Assembly (NCBI GenBank): GCA_900550475.1
Contig: URSA01000003.1
Span: forward strand, 1 to 64,000
DNA length: 64,000 nucleotides
Source of the DNA: an uncultured Lachnospiraceae bacterium
GTDB lineage: Bacteria; Bacillota; Clostridia; Lachnospirales; Lachnospiraceae
Reading direction: 5' to 3'
The notes beneath the pieces were generated by a model. It had not been told where the DNA came from, did no database searches, and saw only the letters and a list, made by a program, of their open reading frames with translations. Below, piece after piece: positions 24,882 to 34,253 of the stretch (within the stretch, counting starts at the first letter, position 1; each line of letters begins with the position of its first letter). The position numbers and the translations under genes were made by a program.

Positions 24882-27875
24882 ATGAAGCGGAGGGAAACCG
24901 GCAAAAAAATCATGGCATTGGCGCTGACGATTGCGATGACACTGTCCCTGCTTCCCGTGACGGGACTGGAGAGCAGTGCAAAGACAGAGCTGCTGATGGA
25001 TGATTTTGATGAGATCATCAGTACATACAATATTGATCCTTCCATTCCTTCTTATAAGGAATATATGGAAGAATACGGCTCGCAGGCAAGACCGGCGGAC
25101 GTGGTGGAGATCCCCGCAGCGGACTATGCCCGGTATGAGGACAATGACGCAGCCGCAGTGCCCGAGCTGTATACAGACTACGAGGGCATGGCGGGCGGAA
25201 GCGTTCTGACCAGTGAAAATTCCCTGATCGAATTTGAGGTTGCGGTAAAGACCTCCGGACTTTATAACCTTTCGGTTGTATATTATCCGGTTGCGGGAAA
25301 GAACTCGGACATCCAGAGAAGCGTGTTCGTGGACGGCGAGCTTCCCTTTGCAGAAATGTCGCTTTTAACCTTCCCCAGAGTGTGGACGAATTACGTGGAG
25401 GATACCGTTGTGAATGCAGACGGCGTCACCGTGAAGAACTGGGATAAGGACAATCAGGGAAATGACGTGAAGCCCAAGACCATGGAAGTACCCGAGTGGC
25501 AGAGCAGATACCTCTACGACAGCAACGGTTACATTACGGAAGCCCTCTCCATATATCTGGAAGCGGGAACGCACACCATCAGCATGATCTCCCTGAAGGA
25601 GCCGATGCTGATCAACAAGCTGGTGCTGAGCAACGAGGGCGAGGTAAAGAGCTACGCAGAGATCAAGGCGGCATGGGATGCAAACGGAGCAAAGGATGCC
25701 TCCGGCAGCCAGATCGTACTGGAAGGCGAGTACGCAAGCAAAACCTCCTCCCAGATGCTTTATCCCCAGCAGGATCAGTCTTCTCCCTCCGTATCGCCCT
25801 CCAGCGCGAAGGAGCTTCTGAACAACTCCATCGGAGGCAATTCATGGAGACTGGTAGGACAGTGGATTGAATGGGATTTTGATGTGCCGGAGAGCGGCTA
25901 CTACAATATTTCCTTATATGATAAACAGAACTTCTCCAGAGGTATCCACGTTTCAAGACGTATTACCATAGACGGCGAGGTGCCGTTTGCAGAGATGTCA
26001 AGCTACGCATTCGACTATGCGCAGAGCTGGAGAGAGGATGTGCTTGAGGACGAAAACGGCGATGCCTACCGGTTCTATCTGGAGGCAGGACACCACACAC
26101 TCCGCATGGAGGTTGTGCTGGGTGAGTTCTCCGAGATCGTAGGTCTTGTGGAGGAAGCGGTACAGCAGCTCAACAGTATTTACAGACAGGTTATCAAGGT
26201 AACGGGCGTAAAGCCGGATACCTACCGTGATTATCAGATCGAGGCAACACTTCCCGAGCTGAACGCACAGCTTGTTGAGGCGAGGGACATTCTGAATGAG
26301 GCGCTGACGAAGCTGGAAGCCGTGGCAGGAAAGAATACGGATAAAAAGACGGTGCTTCTTACCATGAGGGATCAGCTCGACGATCTGATCAAGGATGCAG
26401 AGTATTTCGTGCGTACCATTTCTTCCTATAAGGTGAATGTGAGAGCGTTGGGTACCTGGATCACACAGGTAATCAGCCAGCCACTGCAGATCGACAGAAT
26501 CACGGTGTACTCCCCGGATCAGAAGGTGGAATACAAGAATACCGGATTCTTCGCAGGTGCAGGCTTTGAAATGAAGAGATTGTACTATTCCTTCATTATA
26601 GACTACAACAACATCGGAAGCGTGTCGGAGGATGGCACAGGCGAGTCCATCACCCTCTGGGTAGGCTCCGGACGTGATCAGGCAAACGTAATCAAGTCCC
26701 TGATCGATGAGACCTTTACCAGCCAGACCGGAATCGGCGTCAACGTGCAGCTGGTGGATATGTCCACACTGTTGAAGGCAACGCTGGTGGGAGAGGGACC
26801 CGATGTGGCAATTCAGGTTGCAAATACCAACGGCATTGCGGGCGCGGTGCTGAACACTGGAAACGATACGCCGGTCAACTACGGTATCAGAAACGCAGTT
26901 CTGGATCTGACCCAGTTCCCCGATATCGATGAGGTGCTGGCGAGATTTCCTGAGGCGGCGACCCTGCAGTTTACCTATGACGGCGCGACCTACGGACTGC
27001 CCGAGACCATCACTTACCCGGTTATGTTCTACAGAAAGGACATTCTGGCGGAGATCGGGCTTGAGGTTCCGAAGACATGGGACGATGTGAAGGTTGCCAT
27101 GACGGTGCTTGCAAAGAACCAGATGGAATTCGGTATGCTGGCGACGGAGCAGATCTTTGCATCGCTCCTGTATCAGAACGGCGGCTCCTACTACACGGAG
27201 GACGCGAAGGCATCCGCACTGGATTCCGATATCGCAGTCAGCGTGTTCAAGGATTTCTGCGAATATTACACGGACTACAAGCTGGATAAGGAAACCAGCG
27301 TGGAAGAACGTTTCCGTACAGGTGAGTGTCCCATTATCATAGCGGACTACACGACTTACAACAACTTTGCGGTGTCCGCACCGGATATTGCCGGATTGTG
27401 GAGCTTCACCCAGATCCCCGGCACGGTACATGCGGACGGCACGGTGGATCACTCCGTAGCGAGCACGGGTCTTGCCAGCATGATCATGGCGGACACGGAT
27501 CAAGCGGATGCAAGCTGGGAGTTCTTAAAATGGTGGACCAGCGCAGAGACACAGACCCAGTACGGCAGGGAGATGGAAGGTCTCATGGGCTCGGCAGCCC
27601 GTGTACCGACCGCAAACTACGAGGCATTCCTGAACATGCCCTGGCCGGTGGATGATTTTGAAGCGCTGAAGGAATCCATGGAGTGGGTGAAGGGTATCCC
27701 TCAGGTGCCCGGCGGATATTACTCCTGGAGAAACGTATACAATGCATTCTACACGGTGGTGACAAATACGGATACCGCACTTCCCAGAGAAGAGTTGATG
27801 GATAAGGTAATCTACATCAATGCCGAGATCAACTACAAGAGAGAAGAGCTGGAACTGGATGCAAAGAGGAAATAG
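24882..27875 (+). CDS. Secreted fusion of sugar-binding-like modules with a family-1 solute-binding protein
   Basis: 997 residues with an N-terminal signal (MALALTIAMTLSLLPVTG) but no lipobox Cys, unlike other binding proteins here. Two related beta-rich modules follow, at about 70-265 and 275-430. Each has a segment such as VFVDGELPFAEMS or ITIDGEVPFAEMS and YLEAGTHT/YLEAGHHT, typical of CBM-like jelly rolls. A helical, coiled-coil-like stretch of about 430-530 comes next. From about 595 to the end it is an SBP_bac_1 domain (SITLWVGSGRDQANVIKSLI, GPDVAIQVANTNG, YPVMFYRKDILAEIG, WEFLKWWTS). The permease genes follow directly. It probably binds glycan chains and hands oligosaccharides to the permeases; the anchoring mode is unclear. 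Confidence 0.85.
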   Translation: MKRRETGKKIMALALTIAMTLSLLPVTGLESSAKTELLMDDFDEIISTYNIDPSIPSYKEYMEEYGSQARPADVVEIPAADYARYEDNDAAAVPELYTDYEGMAGGSVLTSENSLIEFEVAVKTSGLYNLSVVYYPVAGKNSDIQRSVFVDGELPFAEMSLLTFPRVWTNYVEDTVVNADGVTVKNWDKDNQGNDVKPKTMEVPEWQSRYLYDSNGYITEALSIYLEAGTHTISMISLKEPMLINKLVLSNEGEVKSYAEIKAAWDANGAKDASGSQIVLEGEYASKTSSQMLYPQQDQSSPSVSPSSAKELLNNSIGGNSWRLVGQWIEWDFDVPESGYYNISLYDKQNFSRGIHVSRRITIDGEVPFAEMSSYAFDYAQSWREDVLEDENGDAYRFYLEAGHHTLRMEVVLGEFSEIVGLVEEAVQQLNSIYRQVIKVTGVKPDTYRDYQIEATLPELNAQLVEARDILNEALTKLEAVAGKNTDKKTVLLTMRDQLDDLIKDAEYFVRTISSYKVNVRALGTWITQVISQPLQIDRITVYSPDQKVEYKNTGFFAGAGFEMKRLYYSFIIDYNNIGSVSEDGTGESITLWVGSGRDQANVIKSLIDETFTSQTGIGVNVQLVDMSTLLKATLVGEGPDVAIQVANTNGIAGAVLNTGNDTPVNYGIRNAVLDLTQFPDIDEVLARFPEAATLQFTYDGATYGLPETITYPVMFYRKDILAEIGLEVPKTWDDVKVAMTVLAKNQMEFGMLATEQIFASLLYQNGGSYYTEDAKASALDSDIAVSVFKDFCEYYTDYKLDKETSVEERFRTGECPIIIADYTTYNNFAVSAPDIAGLWSFTQIPGTVHADGTVDHSVASTGLASMIMADTDQADASWEFLKWWTSAETQTQYGREMEGLMGSAARVPTANYEAFLNMPWPVDDFEALKESMEWVKGIPQVPGGYYSWRNVYNAFYTVVTNTDTALPREELMDKVIYINAEINYKREELELDAKRK

Positions 27876-27890
27876 CGGAGGTGAGAAGAC

Positions 27891-28850
27891 ATGGCTGAAA
27901 ACGGAAATGTTTCCGAAGTAAAAGTATCGCAGGAGGCGCTTGACATTGCAAAGAAGCAGGCGACTCTCGGATATAGAATCAAAAGAAATAAAGCTTCCTA
28001 CCTGATGCTCGCACCGTATTTTATCCTGTTTTTCCTCTTTACGGTATTGCCGGTAATTATGAGCGTGGCATTCTCCTTCACCTATTACAACATGCTGGAG
28101 ATGCCGGAATTCATCGGCTGGAAGAACTATATCAAGCTGTTTCTGGAGGACGACATCTTCCTGAAAGCATTGAAGAATACCCTGATCCTTGCGGTCGTAA
28201 CCGGGCCGGTCAGCTATTTTCTGTGTCTGCTGTTCGCGTGGATCATCAACGAGTTTAAAGGCTGGGTGAGAGCGTTCCTTACGCTGATCTTCTATGCACC
28301 CAGTATCTGCGGTAACGCATATGTGGTATGGACGCTGATCCTCTCCGGCGACCGTTACGGATACCTGAATGGTCTCCTGATGGATCTGGGCATTCTGGAC
28401 GAGGCGATCGTGTGGATGAAAACGGAGAAATGGGTGCTGCCCCTCCTGATCGTGGTGCAGCTGTGGCTGAGTCTCGGTACCGGCTTCCTCTCCTTCATCG
28501 CAGGTCTCCAGACCGTGGACAAATCGCTCTACGAGGCGGCGGCGCTGGACGGCGTGAAGAACCGTTGGCAGGAGCTCTGGTATGTAACTTTGCCGGCAAT
28601 GAAGCCCCAGCTGATGTTCGGTGCGGTGATGCAGATCACACAGGCATTCGCTATATCGGATGTGTCCATACAGCTTGCGGGAAACCCCTCCGTCAACTAC
28701 TCGGGCGCGACGGTGGTCACGCACCTTCTGGACTACGGTACCGTCCGGTTTGAGATGGGTTATGCATCGGCGATTGCAACCGTGCTGTTCTTACTGATGG
28801 TGGGCAGCAACCTGATTGTGCAGAAATTGTTAAGGAGGGTGGGAGAATAA
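27891..28850 (+). CDS. Carbohydrate ABC permease, MalF/UgpA-like (transporter 1)
   Basis: 319 residues. After a cytoplasmic N-terminus the first membrane helix is at about 38-62 (LMLAPYFILFFLFTVLPVIM), with five more to about 310. The EAA loop (EAAALDGVKNRWQELWYVTLP, about 213-233) contacts the ATPase. Start ATG 27891 follows GGAGGTGAG. The gene directly follows the fused binding protein and overlaps the next permease by one base (TAATG), so the three should form one importer. No ATPase is encoded nearby; such sugar importers usually share an MsmX/MsmK-type ATPase encoded elsewhere. Confidence 0.92.
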   Translation: MAENGNVSEVKVSQEALDIAKKQATLGYRIKRNKASYLMLAPYFILFFLFTVLPVIMSVAFSFTYYNMLEMPEFIGWKNYIKLFLEDDIFLKALKNTLILAVVTGPVSYFLCLLFAWIINEFKGWVRAFLTLIFYAPSICGNAYVVWTLILSGDRYGYLNGLLMDLGILDEAIVWMKTEKWVLPLLIVVQLWLSLGTGFLSFIAGLQTVDKSLYEAAALDGVKNRWQELWYVTLPAMKPQLMFGAVMQITQAFAISDVSIQLAGNPSVNYSGATVVTHLLDYGTVRFEMGYASAIATVLFLLMVGSNLIVQKLLRRVGE

Positions 28851-29752
28851 TGAAAAAAGAAAAAGATTACCTCAAACCCTACCGGAAACGCAGATTTTTC
28901 AAGCCGAGGGAGAAGAAACTGAACCGCTCCATGGCGGGAAACACGCTTTTGTTCGTGATCATGGCAATCTGCGGCGTGGCGATGGTGATGCCGCTTGTCA
29001 TGGTAATCAACAACTGCTTAAAGCCTTTGGATGAGCTGTACCAGTTCCCGCCCAAGATTTTTGTAAGAAACCCAACTCTGGAAAATTTCTCGGATCTGTT
29101 CACCTTGATGAATGACTCCTGGGTTCCTTTTTCCAGATACATATTGAACACGATCATTATTACCGGCGGCGGCATGGTGGGACACGTTATCATCGCCTCC
29201 CTTGCAGCGTATCCTCTGGCAAAGCACAAATTCCCCGGAAAGAACATTCTGTTCCAGATGGTAGTGCTCTCCATGATGTTCCACTGGACGGTTACGCAGA
29301 CGCCCCAGTACATGATTATTTCGTGGCTGCATATCAACAACAGTTACCTTGCGCTTATCCTGCCGGCATGCTCCTTCGGTATGGGGCTTTACCTGATGAA
29401 GCAGTTCATGGAGCAGCTTCCCGATTCCCTGATGGAGTCGGCGAGACTGGACGGCGCAAACGAGTGGCATATTTTCTGGAAGATCGTAATGCCGAACGTA
29501 AAGCCTGCATGGCTGACACTGGCAATCTTCCAGTTCCAGCAGATGTGGGGCAACACGGGAAGCACCTTCCTGCGGGATGAGGATTTGAAACCGTTACAGT
29601 ATTCCCTGCAGCAGATTTCTGCGGGCGGTATGGCGAGAGCGGGAGCGGCAGCGGCAGTGACCTTCATTATTGCGGCAGTGCCCATTACCTTCTTCCTGAT
29701 CTGCCAGAGAAACATTCTGGAAACGATGACTTCATCCGGTATGAAGGATTGA
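28850..29752 (+). CDS. Carbohydrate ABC permease, MalG/UgpE-like (transporter 1)
   Basis: 300 residues with six membrane segments and the MalG-type opening (GNTLLFVIMAICGVAMVMPL, CLKPLDELYQFPP). The EAA loop is at about 193-213 (ESARLDGANEWHIFWKIVMP). Its start overlaps the stop of the partner permease, suggesting translational coupling. Together with the upstream permease and the CBM-fused binding protein it forms the first importer of the locus, probably for mannan or glucomannan oligosaccharides. The next gene, an NHL-propeller protein, begins 17 bases later, so the operon continues. Confidence 0.92.
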   Translation: MKKEKDYLKPYRKRRFFKPREKKLNRSMAGNTLLFVIMAICGVAMVMPLVMVINNCLKPLDELYQFPPKIFVRNPTLENFSDLFTLMNDSWVPFSRYILNTIIITGGGMVGHVIIASLAAYPLAKHKFPGKNILFQMVVLSMMFHWTVTQTPQYMIISWLHINNSYLALILPACSFGMGLYLMKQFMEQLPDSLMESARLDGANEWHIFWKIVMPNVKPAWLTLAIFQFQQMWGNTGSTFLRDEDLKPLQYSLQQISAGGMARAGAAAAVTFIIAAVPITFFLICQRNILETMTSSGMKD

Positions 29753-29768
29753 TGAGGAGGGAACGGAG

Positions 29769-31256
29769 ATGAAAAGTTTCATAAAACGAAAAAGAATCCT
29801 TTCTTTCTGTCTGGCAGTGCTGACTGCAGTACTGATGACGGGAGAAGACGTAAGCGCCTCCACACTTCCTTATGATTCTTATAATTACGATTATCGGGAG
29901 TATATTCATATGACGCCGGCGCCCTATGTACCGGCGGGCTCGATCGGAGGAGAGAACCTTTCCTACAACGGGGAGCCGATCGGCAGATTCGTGACGCCGC
30001 AGGATCTCTGCCAGGCGGACGACGGCCGGATCTACATTGCGGACACGGGCAACAACCGTATCGTGGTGCTGAACCGGGAAATGAACAAGGTGGAGAACAT
30101 TATCACCACGTTCGATAACAGCGGCACGGAGGATTCCTTCAACCAGCCCTACGGCGTATGCGTGTCGGAGAACGGTCAGGTGTATGTGGCGGATTCACAG
30201 AACCGCCGCGTGGTGGTGCTTGAGAAGGACGGCACACTGGTAAAGATCGTGGCAAATCCCCAGTCGGAGAGCTTGGATGACGGCTATGTGTTCACCCCGC
30301 TCAAGGTCACGGTGGACTACGCGGACAGAATTTACGTGATCGCACAGAACATGTTTGAAGGAATCATGGTATTCGAGAGCAACGGCAATTTCTCAAGCTT
30401 CTTCGGAACCATCGATGTAAAGCTCTCTCTCTGGGAGAAATTCTGGAAGAGAATCGCAACCAAGGAGGAGCGTTCCAAACAGCAGCTCTACATTCCTACC
30501 GAGTTTACCGGAATTGATATCGACCCGGACGGCTTTGTTTACGCAACCAACATTGACTCCAACGGCGAGCAGGGCGTGAGAAGACTGAACCCCAGAGGTG
30601 AGGACGTCATCAAGAAGGGCGAGAACACAAACGTGGGCGGTGATCTCTGGACGGAAGGATCTACGGAGTATGCGGGGCCTTCCCAGTTCACGGATGTGGT
30701 TTACAGACAGAACGGCATTTACTCCTGTCTTGACCGCAAGAGAGGAAGAGTGTTCACCTATGACCACGAAGGAAATCTGCTGTATGTATTCGGCGGACTT
30801 GGCACACAGGAGGGAACCTTCTCCCTGCCGGTTTCCATTGAGGACATCGGCGGAAAGCTCGTGGTGCTGGACGCTACGAGAGCACAGATTGTAAGCTTTG
30901 AGGAGACGGAGTACGGCAGACTGATCAACGAGGCGGTTTCCCTCCGGTACGACGGCGACGAGGCGGAGGCGGTAGAGCTCTGGCGCAGGGTGCTTGAACT
31001 TGACGAAAACAACGAGCTGGCGAACACCGGTATCGGAAAAGCCTATCTGACCGCAGGCGATTATGTGAACGCCATGAAGTACCTGAAATTGGGTATGAAC
31101 CGCGATTACTATTCCATCGCGTACAGACGTTACAGAAACGGAAAGCTTACGGAGAATGCAAGCTATTTCCTGACAGGAGTGCTGGTTCTGATCGTTGCAT
31201 GGAAGGTCGTGAAATACATCAGGAACAAGAAGAAGGGAGGCGAACAGAATGGGTAA
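29769..31256 (+). CDS. Exported NHL-propeller/TPR protein with C-terminal membrane anchor
   Basis: 495 residues. A signal peptide (about 8-32) is followed by SASTLPYDSYNYDYREY and a Pro-rich PAPYVPAGS. NHL-type propeller blades then run through about 60-380 (ADDGRIYIADTGNNRIVVLN, ENGQVYVADSQNRRVVVLEK, FVYATNID). A short TPR-like helical pair lies at about 385-450 (AEAVELWRRVLELDENNELA). A single membrane helix at about 462-482 is followed by a basic tail. The propeller should therefore be outside the cell, anchored at the C-terminus. No function is known to me. It overlaps the YIP1 gene by 8 bases and lies between two sugar importers, which suggests a scaffold or sensor for them. Confidence 0.8.
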   Translation: MKSFIKRKRILSFCLAVLTAVLMTGEDVSASTLPYDSYNYDYREYIHMTPAPYVPAGSIGGENLSYNGEPIGRFVTPQDLCQADDGRIYIADTGNNRIVVLNREMNKVENIITTFDNSGTEDSFNQPYGVCVSENGQVYVADSQNRRVVVLEKDGTLVKIVANPQSESLDDGYVFTPLKVTVDYADRIYVIAQNMFEGIMVFESNGNFSSFFGTIDVKLSLWEKFWKRIATKEERSKQQLYIPTEFTGIDIDPDGFVYATNIDSNGEQGVRRLNPRGEDVIKKGENTNVGGDLWTEGSTEYAGPSQFTDVVYRQNGIYSCLDRKRGRVFTYDHEGNLLYVFGGLGTQEGTFSLPVSIEDIGGKLVVLDATRAQIVSFEETEYGRLINEAVSLRYDGDEAEAVELWRRVLELDENNELANTGIGKAYLTAGDYVNAMKYLKLGMNRDYYSIAYRRYRNGKLTENASYFLTGVLVLIVAWKVVKYIRNKKKGGEQNG

Positions 31257-31881
31257 GTATTTTTCAAAGGAAAAATGGAAATATATGTTCTACACCATTT
31301 CCCATCCCATGGACGGATACTACTGGATCCGCCACGCGGACAGGGGAAGCGTACCGCTTGCCATTCTGATGGTCATCATCTTCTCCGCCTGCTTTACGGC
31401 GAACAGGCTTCTGGCGAGCTTCGTGGTGAACGATCTGGATCCGAGAGGCGTGGACAGCTTGTATGAGCTGCTCGGCGTGCTGGCATTTTACCTTCTGCTG
31501 TGCGTCAGCAACTGGTCTGTCACCTGTCTGATGAACGGAGAGGGGCGGCTCAAGGATATCGCCATTGCCATCGGCTACGGCACGGTGCCCATAAGTGTGG
31601 TTCTGTTTGCCGCAACCGTTATCAGCCAGTTTATCGCAGATGACGAGCAGGCATTTTACGGATTGCTTCTGGCGGTGGGAATCGCCTACGGCGTGATCAT
31701 GATGCTGATCGGTATCATGCAGGTACATAACTACACGCTGGGCAAGACGCTTTTGACCCTGTTCATCACCATGCTGGCACTGTTGATCATTGTTTTCCTG
31801 CTGCTGCTCTTGAGCAACCTGTTGGGAATGGTAATCAACTTCTTTAAGAGTATTTACACAGAGATTATATTCAGGACGTAG
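31249..31881 (+). CDS. YIP1 family multi-pass membrane protein
   Basis: 210 residues, mostly hydrophobic, with about five membrane segments (about 35-55, 70-90, 105-130, 140-160 and 170-195). The opening WKYMFYTISHPMDGYYWIRH and the glycine-bearing IAIGYGTVPISVV loop fit bacterial Yip1-domain proteins. In eukaryotes this domain works in vesicle traffic; the bacterial members have no established role. The start lies inside the end of the NHL-propeller gene (8-base overlap), and the DUF5696 gene follows 11 bases later, so these three are tightly linked and probably form one membrane assembly. Confidence 0.82.
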   Translation: MGKYFSKEKWKYMFYTISHPMDGYYWIRHADRGSVPLAILMVIIFSACFTANRLLASFVVNDLDPRGVDSLYELLGVLAFYLLLCVSNWSVTCLMNGEGRLKDIAIAIGYGTVPISVVLFAATVISQFIADDEQAFYGLLLAVGIAYGVIMMLIGIMQVHNYTLGKTLLTLFITMLALLIIVFLLLLLSNLLGMVINFFKSIYTEIIFRT

Positions 31882-31892
31882 GAGGCGGGAGC

Positions 31893-34253
31893 ATGAAATC
31901 CAAAAAGGAAAAGAAAATCAAACAACCCATGAGCCTTGCCAGAAAGATTGCGTACAGCATTCTGGGCGTCATTGCCGTGGCGGTTGCCGCATATCTGATC
32001 TACTACCTGATTCATTATGTATGCTATGACAAGTATAAGGATTATCTGACAACCTACGAGTACGAGGAGGGAACGACGTTTACCCCCGTCACGGAGGCAA
32101 AGGCAGATGTTTCGGGCATGGTGTTGGTGTGTGAGAATGAAAGCCTTAAGCTCTACACGGATACCGCAACCGCAGGAGTGGCGGTCTATGACAAGAGGGA
32201 CGGCAGCATTACCTATTCCAATCCCCTTGATCCGGAGAGCGACAGCATTGCGAATACGAGCAACATCAACTACCTGAAATCGCAGTTCATCTTAGGTTAT
32301 TACAACGCGGATGTAAAGGCGGGTACTTACGATTCCTACAGCGGCGCCGTTGCAAAGGGACAGTACAGCTACGAGGGCATCGCAGACGGCATCCGCTATA
32401 TCTACCGGATCGGTGATTTAAAGAACTCCGACGGTACGGAGGGCATCTCCTTCGAGATTCCCCTTGAGTACAGACTGGATGGGGACGGCATTACGGTATC
32501 CATTCCGGTGAAGGGCATCAAGGAGTACGGCGGCGGTTCGGTGTACCGTATCCAGCTCCTCCGCTATATGGGAGCGGCAGACAGCAGTGAAGAGGGGTAT
32601 CTGGTAGTACCGAACGGTTCCGGCTCCCTGATCTGCTTCAACAACGGTAAGCTGACGGCAGCCAACTATGCACAGTATGTGTACGATATGGATCCGCTGA
32701 CATCCACCTATACTACCATTGAGAATATCAAGGCGGCAAGACTTCCGCTCTACGGTATCTGCAGAGAGGACAGAAGTCTTCTGGTCACCATCGAGGACAG
32801 CGCTTCCGTATCGCTGATTACCGCAGGTATCTCCGGTGTGTATAACGATTACAACTACGCTTACCCCACCTTTGTGCTGCGGAATGCGGACAATCTGAAG
32901 AACTTCGGAGACTCCTCCACCGATATCTACGTGCTGGAGCCGGACGCATACGATGTGAACCTGCAGGTTCGCTACACCTTCTTAAACAAAGAGTACAAAG
33001 GCTATGACGGTCTTGCAAATTATTACAGGAACCGCCTGATGGCAGAGGGCACGCTCACAAAGAACGACGCCACGGGAGATATCCCGTTCTACTATGACAT
33101 CATCAGCGGCGTAAAGGAAAATTCCCATTTCCTGGGCGTCCAGTATTTACATACCTTTGCCATGACCACCTTTGACCAGGCAGGAAAGATTTCCGACGAT
33201 CTGCTTTCACTGGGCATCGGCAATCAGGTGATGAACCTGCAGGGCTGGTTCAACGGCGGATATTACCACGATACGGCAAAGAAGATCAAGGTGCTTGCAA
33301 AGCTTGGCGGCAGGTCCGGACTGAATAAGCTCAATGAGAAGCTCGCCGCTAACGGCGGTGTGCTGTACGCGGATGTGTCCCTGCAGCAGGTGACCTTCGC
33401 GGACGATCGGTTCAACTACAATACCGAGAGCTCCCGTTACTACGGAGCCGGCTACGCGGCAAGTCTGGGACAGATCAATCCCACGACCCTGAGAAACACT
33501 TCGGGGCTTGGCTATATGGAGAGTAAGTACAATCTGCTTTCCCCCAAGTATCTGCCCAGATATGTAGGCAAGTTTGCACAGAAGATCGAGAAGTACGACC
33601 TGTACGGCATCTCCCTGAGAGATCTGGGAAATGAACTCTACTCGGACAAGAGAAGAACGGAGTGCATCGACAGGGAAGCGGCGCTTGATGTGGTACTGGC
33701 GCAGTTCAATGTGCTGGAGGAGACCGGAAAGCGGCTGATGACCAACACGGCGAACGCATACAGCTTTGCTTACAGCACAGACATCATCAATGTTCCTACG
33801 GACGACAACGATTTTGCAATCATAGATGCACAGATTCCTCTGTATGAAATGATCATCCACGGCTGCATTTCCTATTCTTCGGAGCTGCTCAACTATGTGG
33901 ATGAGGAGGATATGACCCCCATGATCCTGCAGCTGATCGAGGCGGGGGCATCTCCGCATTACCAGTTTACCTGGGAGGCGTCCAGCGAGATGAAGGACAC
34001 CGGACTGAACCGGTTCTACGCAACCACATATGAGACGTGGAAGGGAGAAGCGGTTGAAGTCTACGGAAAGGTGAACGAGGCGTTAAAGCATGTGAACGGC
34101 GCGCTGATCACAGGGCATGAGATTCTGGATAACGGCGTGCGGAAAGTAACCTATGACAACGGTGTTGTGATTTACATTAACTACGGGAATGAGGCCCAGA
34201 AGGCGGACGGACTTGAGATTCCGGCAGCGGGCTACAGATTGGAGGGGATTTAA
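31893..34253 (+). CDS. Membrane-anchored DUF5696-type protein
   Basis: 786 residues with a basic N-terminus, one membrane helix at about 20-42 and the rest presumably outside. The first half is beta-rich (GMVLVCENESLKLYTD, EIPLEYRLDGDGITVSIPV). The second half looks like an alpha/beta barrel of the DUF5696 type: LGVQYLHTFAMTTFDQAGK, NLQGWFNGGYYHD, YGISLRDLGNELYSDKRR, NAYSFAYSTDIINVP. It ends with a beta-sandwich segment (RKVTYDNGVVIYINYG). The layout recalls glycoside hydrolases, but I cannot name catalytic residues. Its stop abuts the next permease start, so it is translationally linked with transporter 2. It may be a glycan-processing or glycan-sensing partner of the transporters. Confidence 0.78.
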   Translation: MKSKKEKKIKQPMSLARKIAYSILGVIAVAVAAYLIYYLIHYVCYDKYKDYLTTYEYEEGTTFTPVTEAKADVSGMVLVCENESLKLYTDTATAGVAVYDKRDGSITYSNPLDPESDSIANTSNINYLKSQFILGYYNADVKAGTYDSYSGAVAKGQYSYEGIADGIRYIYRIGDLKNSDGTEGISFEIPLEYRLDGDGITVSIPVKGIKEYGGGSVYRIQLLRYMGAADSSEEGYLVVPNGSGSLICFNNGKLTAANYAQYVYDMDPLTSTYTTIENIKAARLPLYGICREDRSLLVTIEDSASVSLITAGISGVYNDYNYAYPTFVLRNADNLKNFGDSSTDIYVLEPDAYDVNLQVRYTFLNKEYKGYDGLANYYRNRLMAEGTLTKNDATGDIPFYYDIISGVKENSHFLGVQYLHTFAMTTFDQAGKISDDLLSLGIGNQVMNLQGWFNGGYYHDTAKKIKVLAKLGGRSGLNKLNEKLAANGGVLYADVSLQQVTFADDRFNYNTESSRYYGAGYAASLGQINPTTLRNTSGLGYMESKYNLLSPKYLPRYVGKFAQKIEKYDLYGISLRDLGNELYSDKRRTECIDREAALDVVLAQFNVLEETGKRLMTNTANAYSFAYSTDIINVPTDDNDFAIIDAQIPLYEMIIHGCISYSSELLNYVDEEDMTPMILQLIEAGASPHYQFTWEASSEMKDTGLNRFYATTYETWKGEAVEVYGKVNEALKHVNGALITGHEILDNGVRKVTYDNGVVIYINYGNEAQKADGLEIPAAGYRLEGI

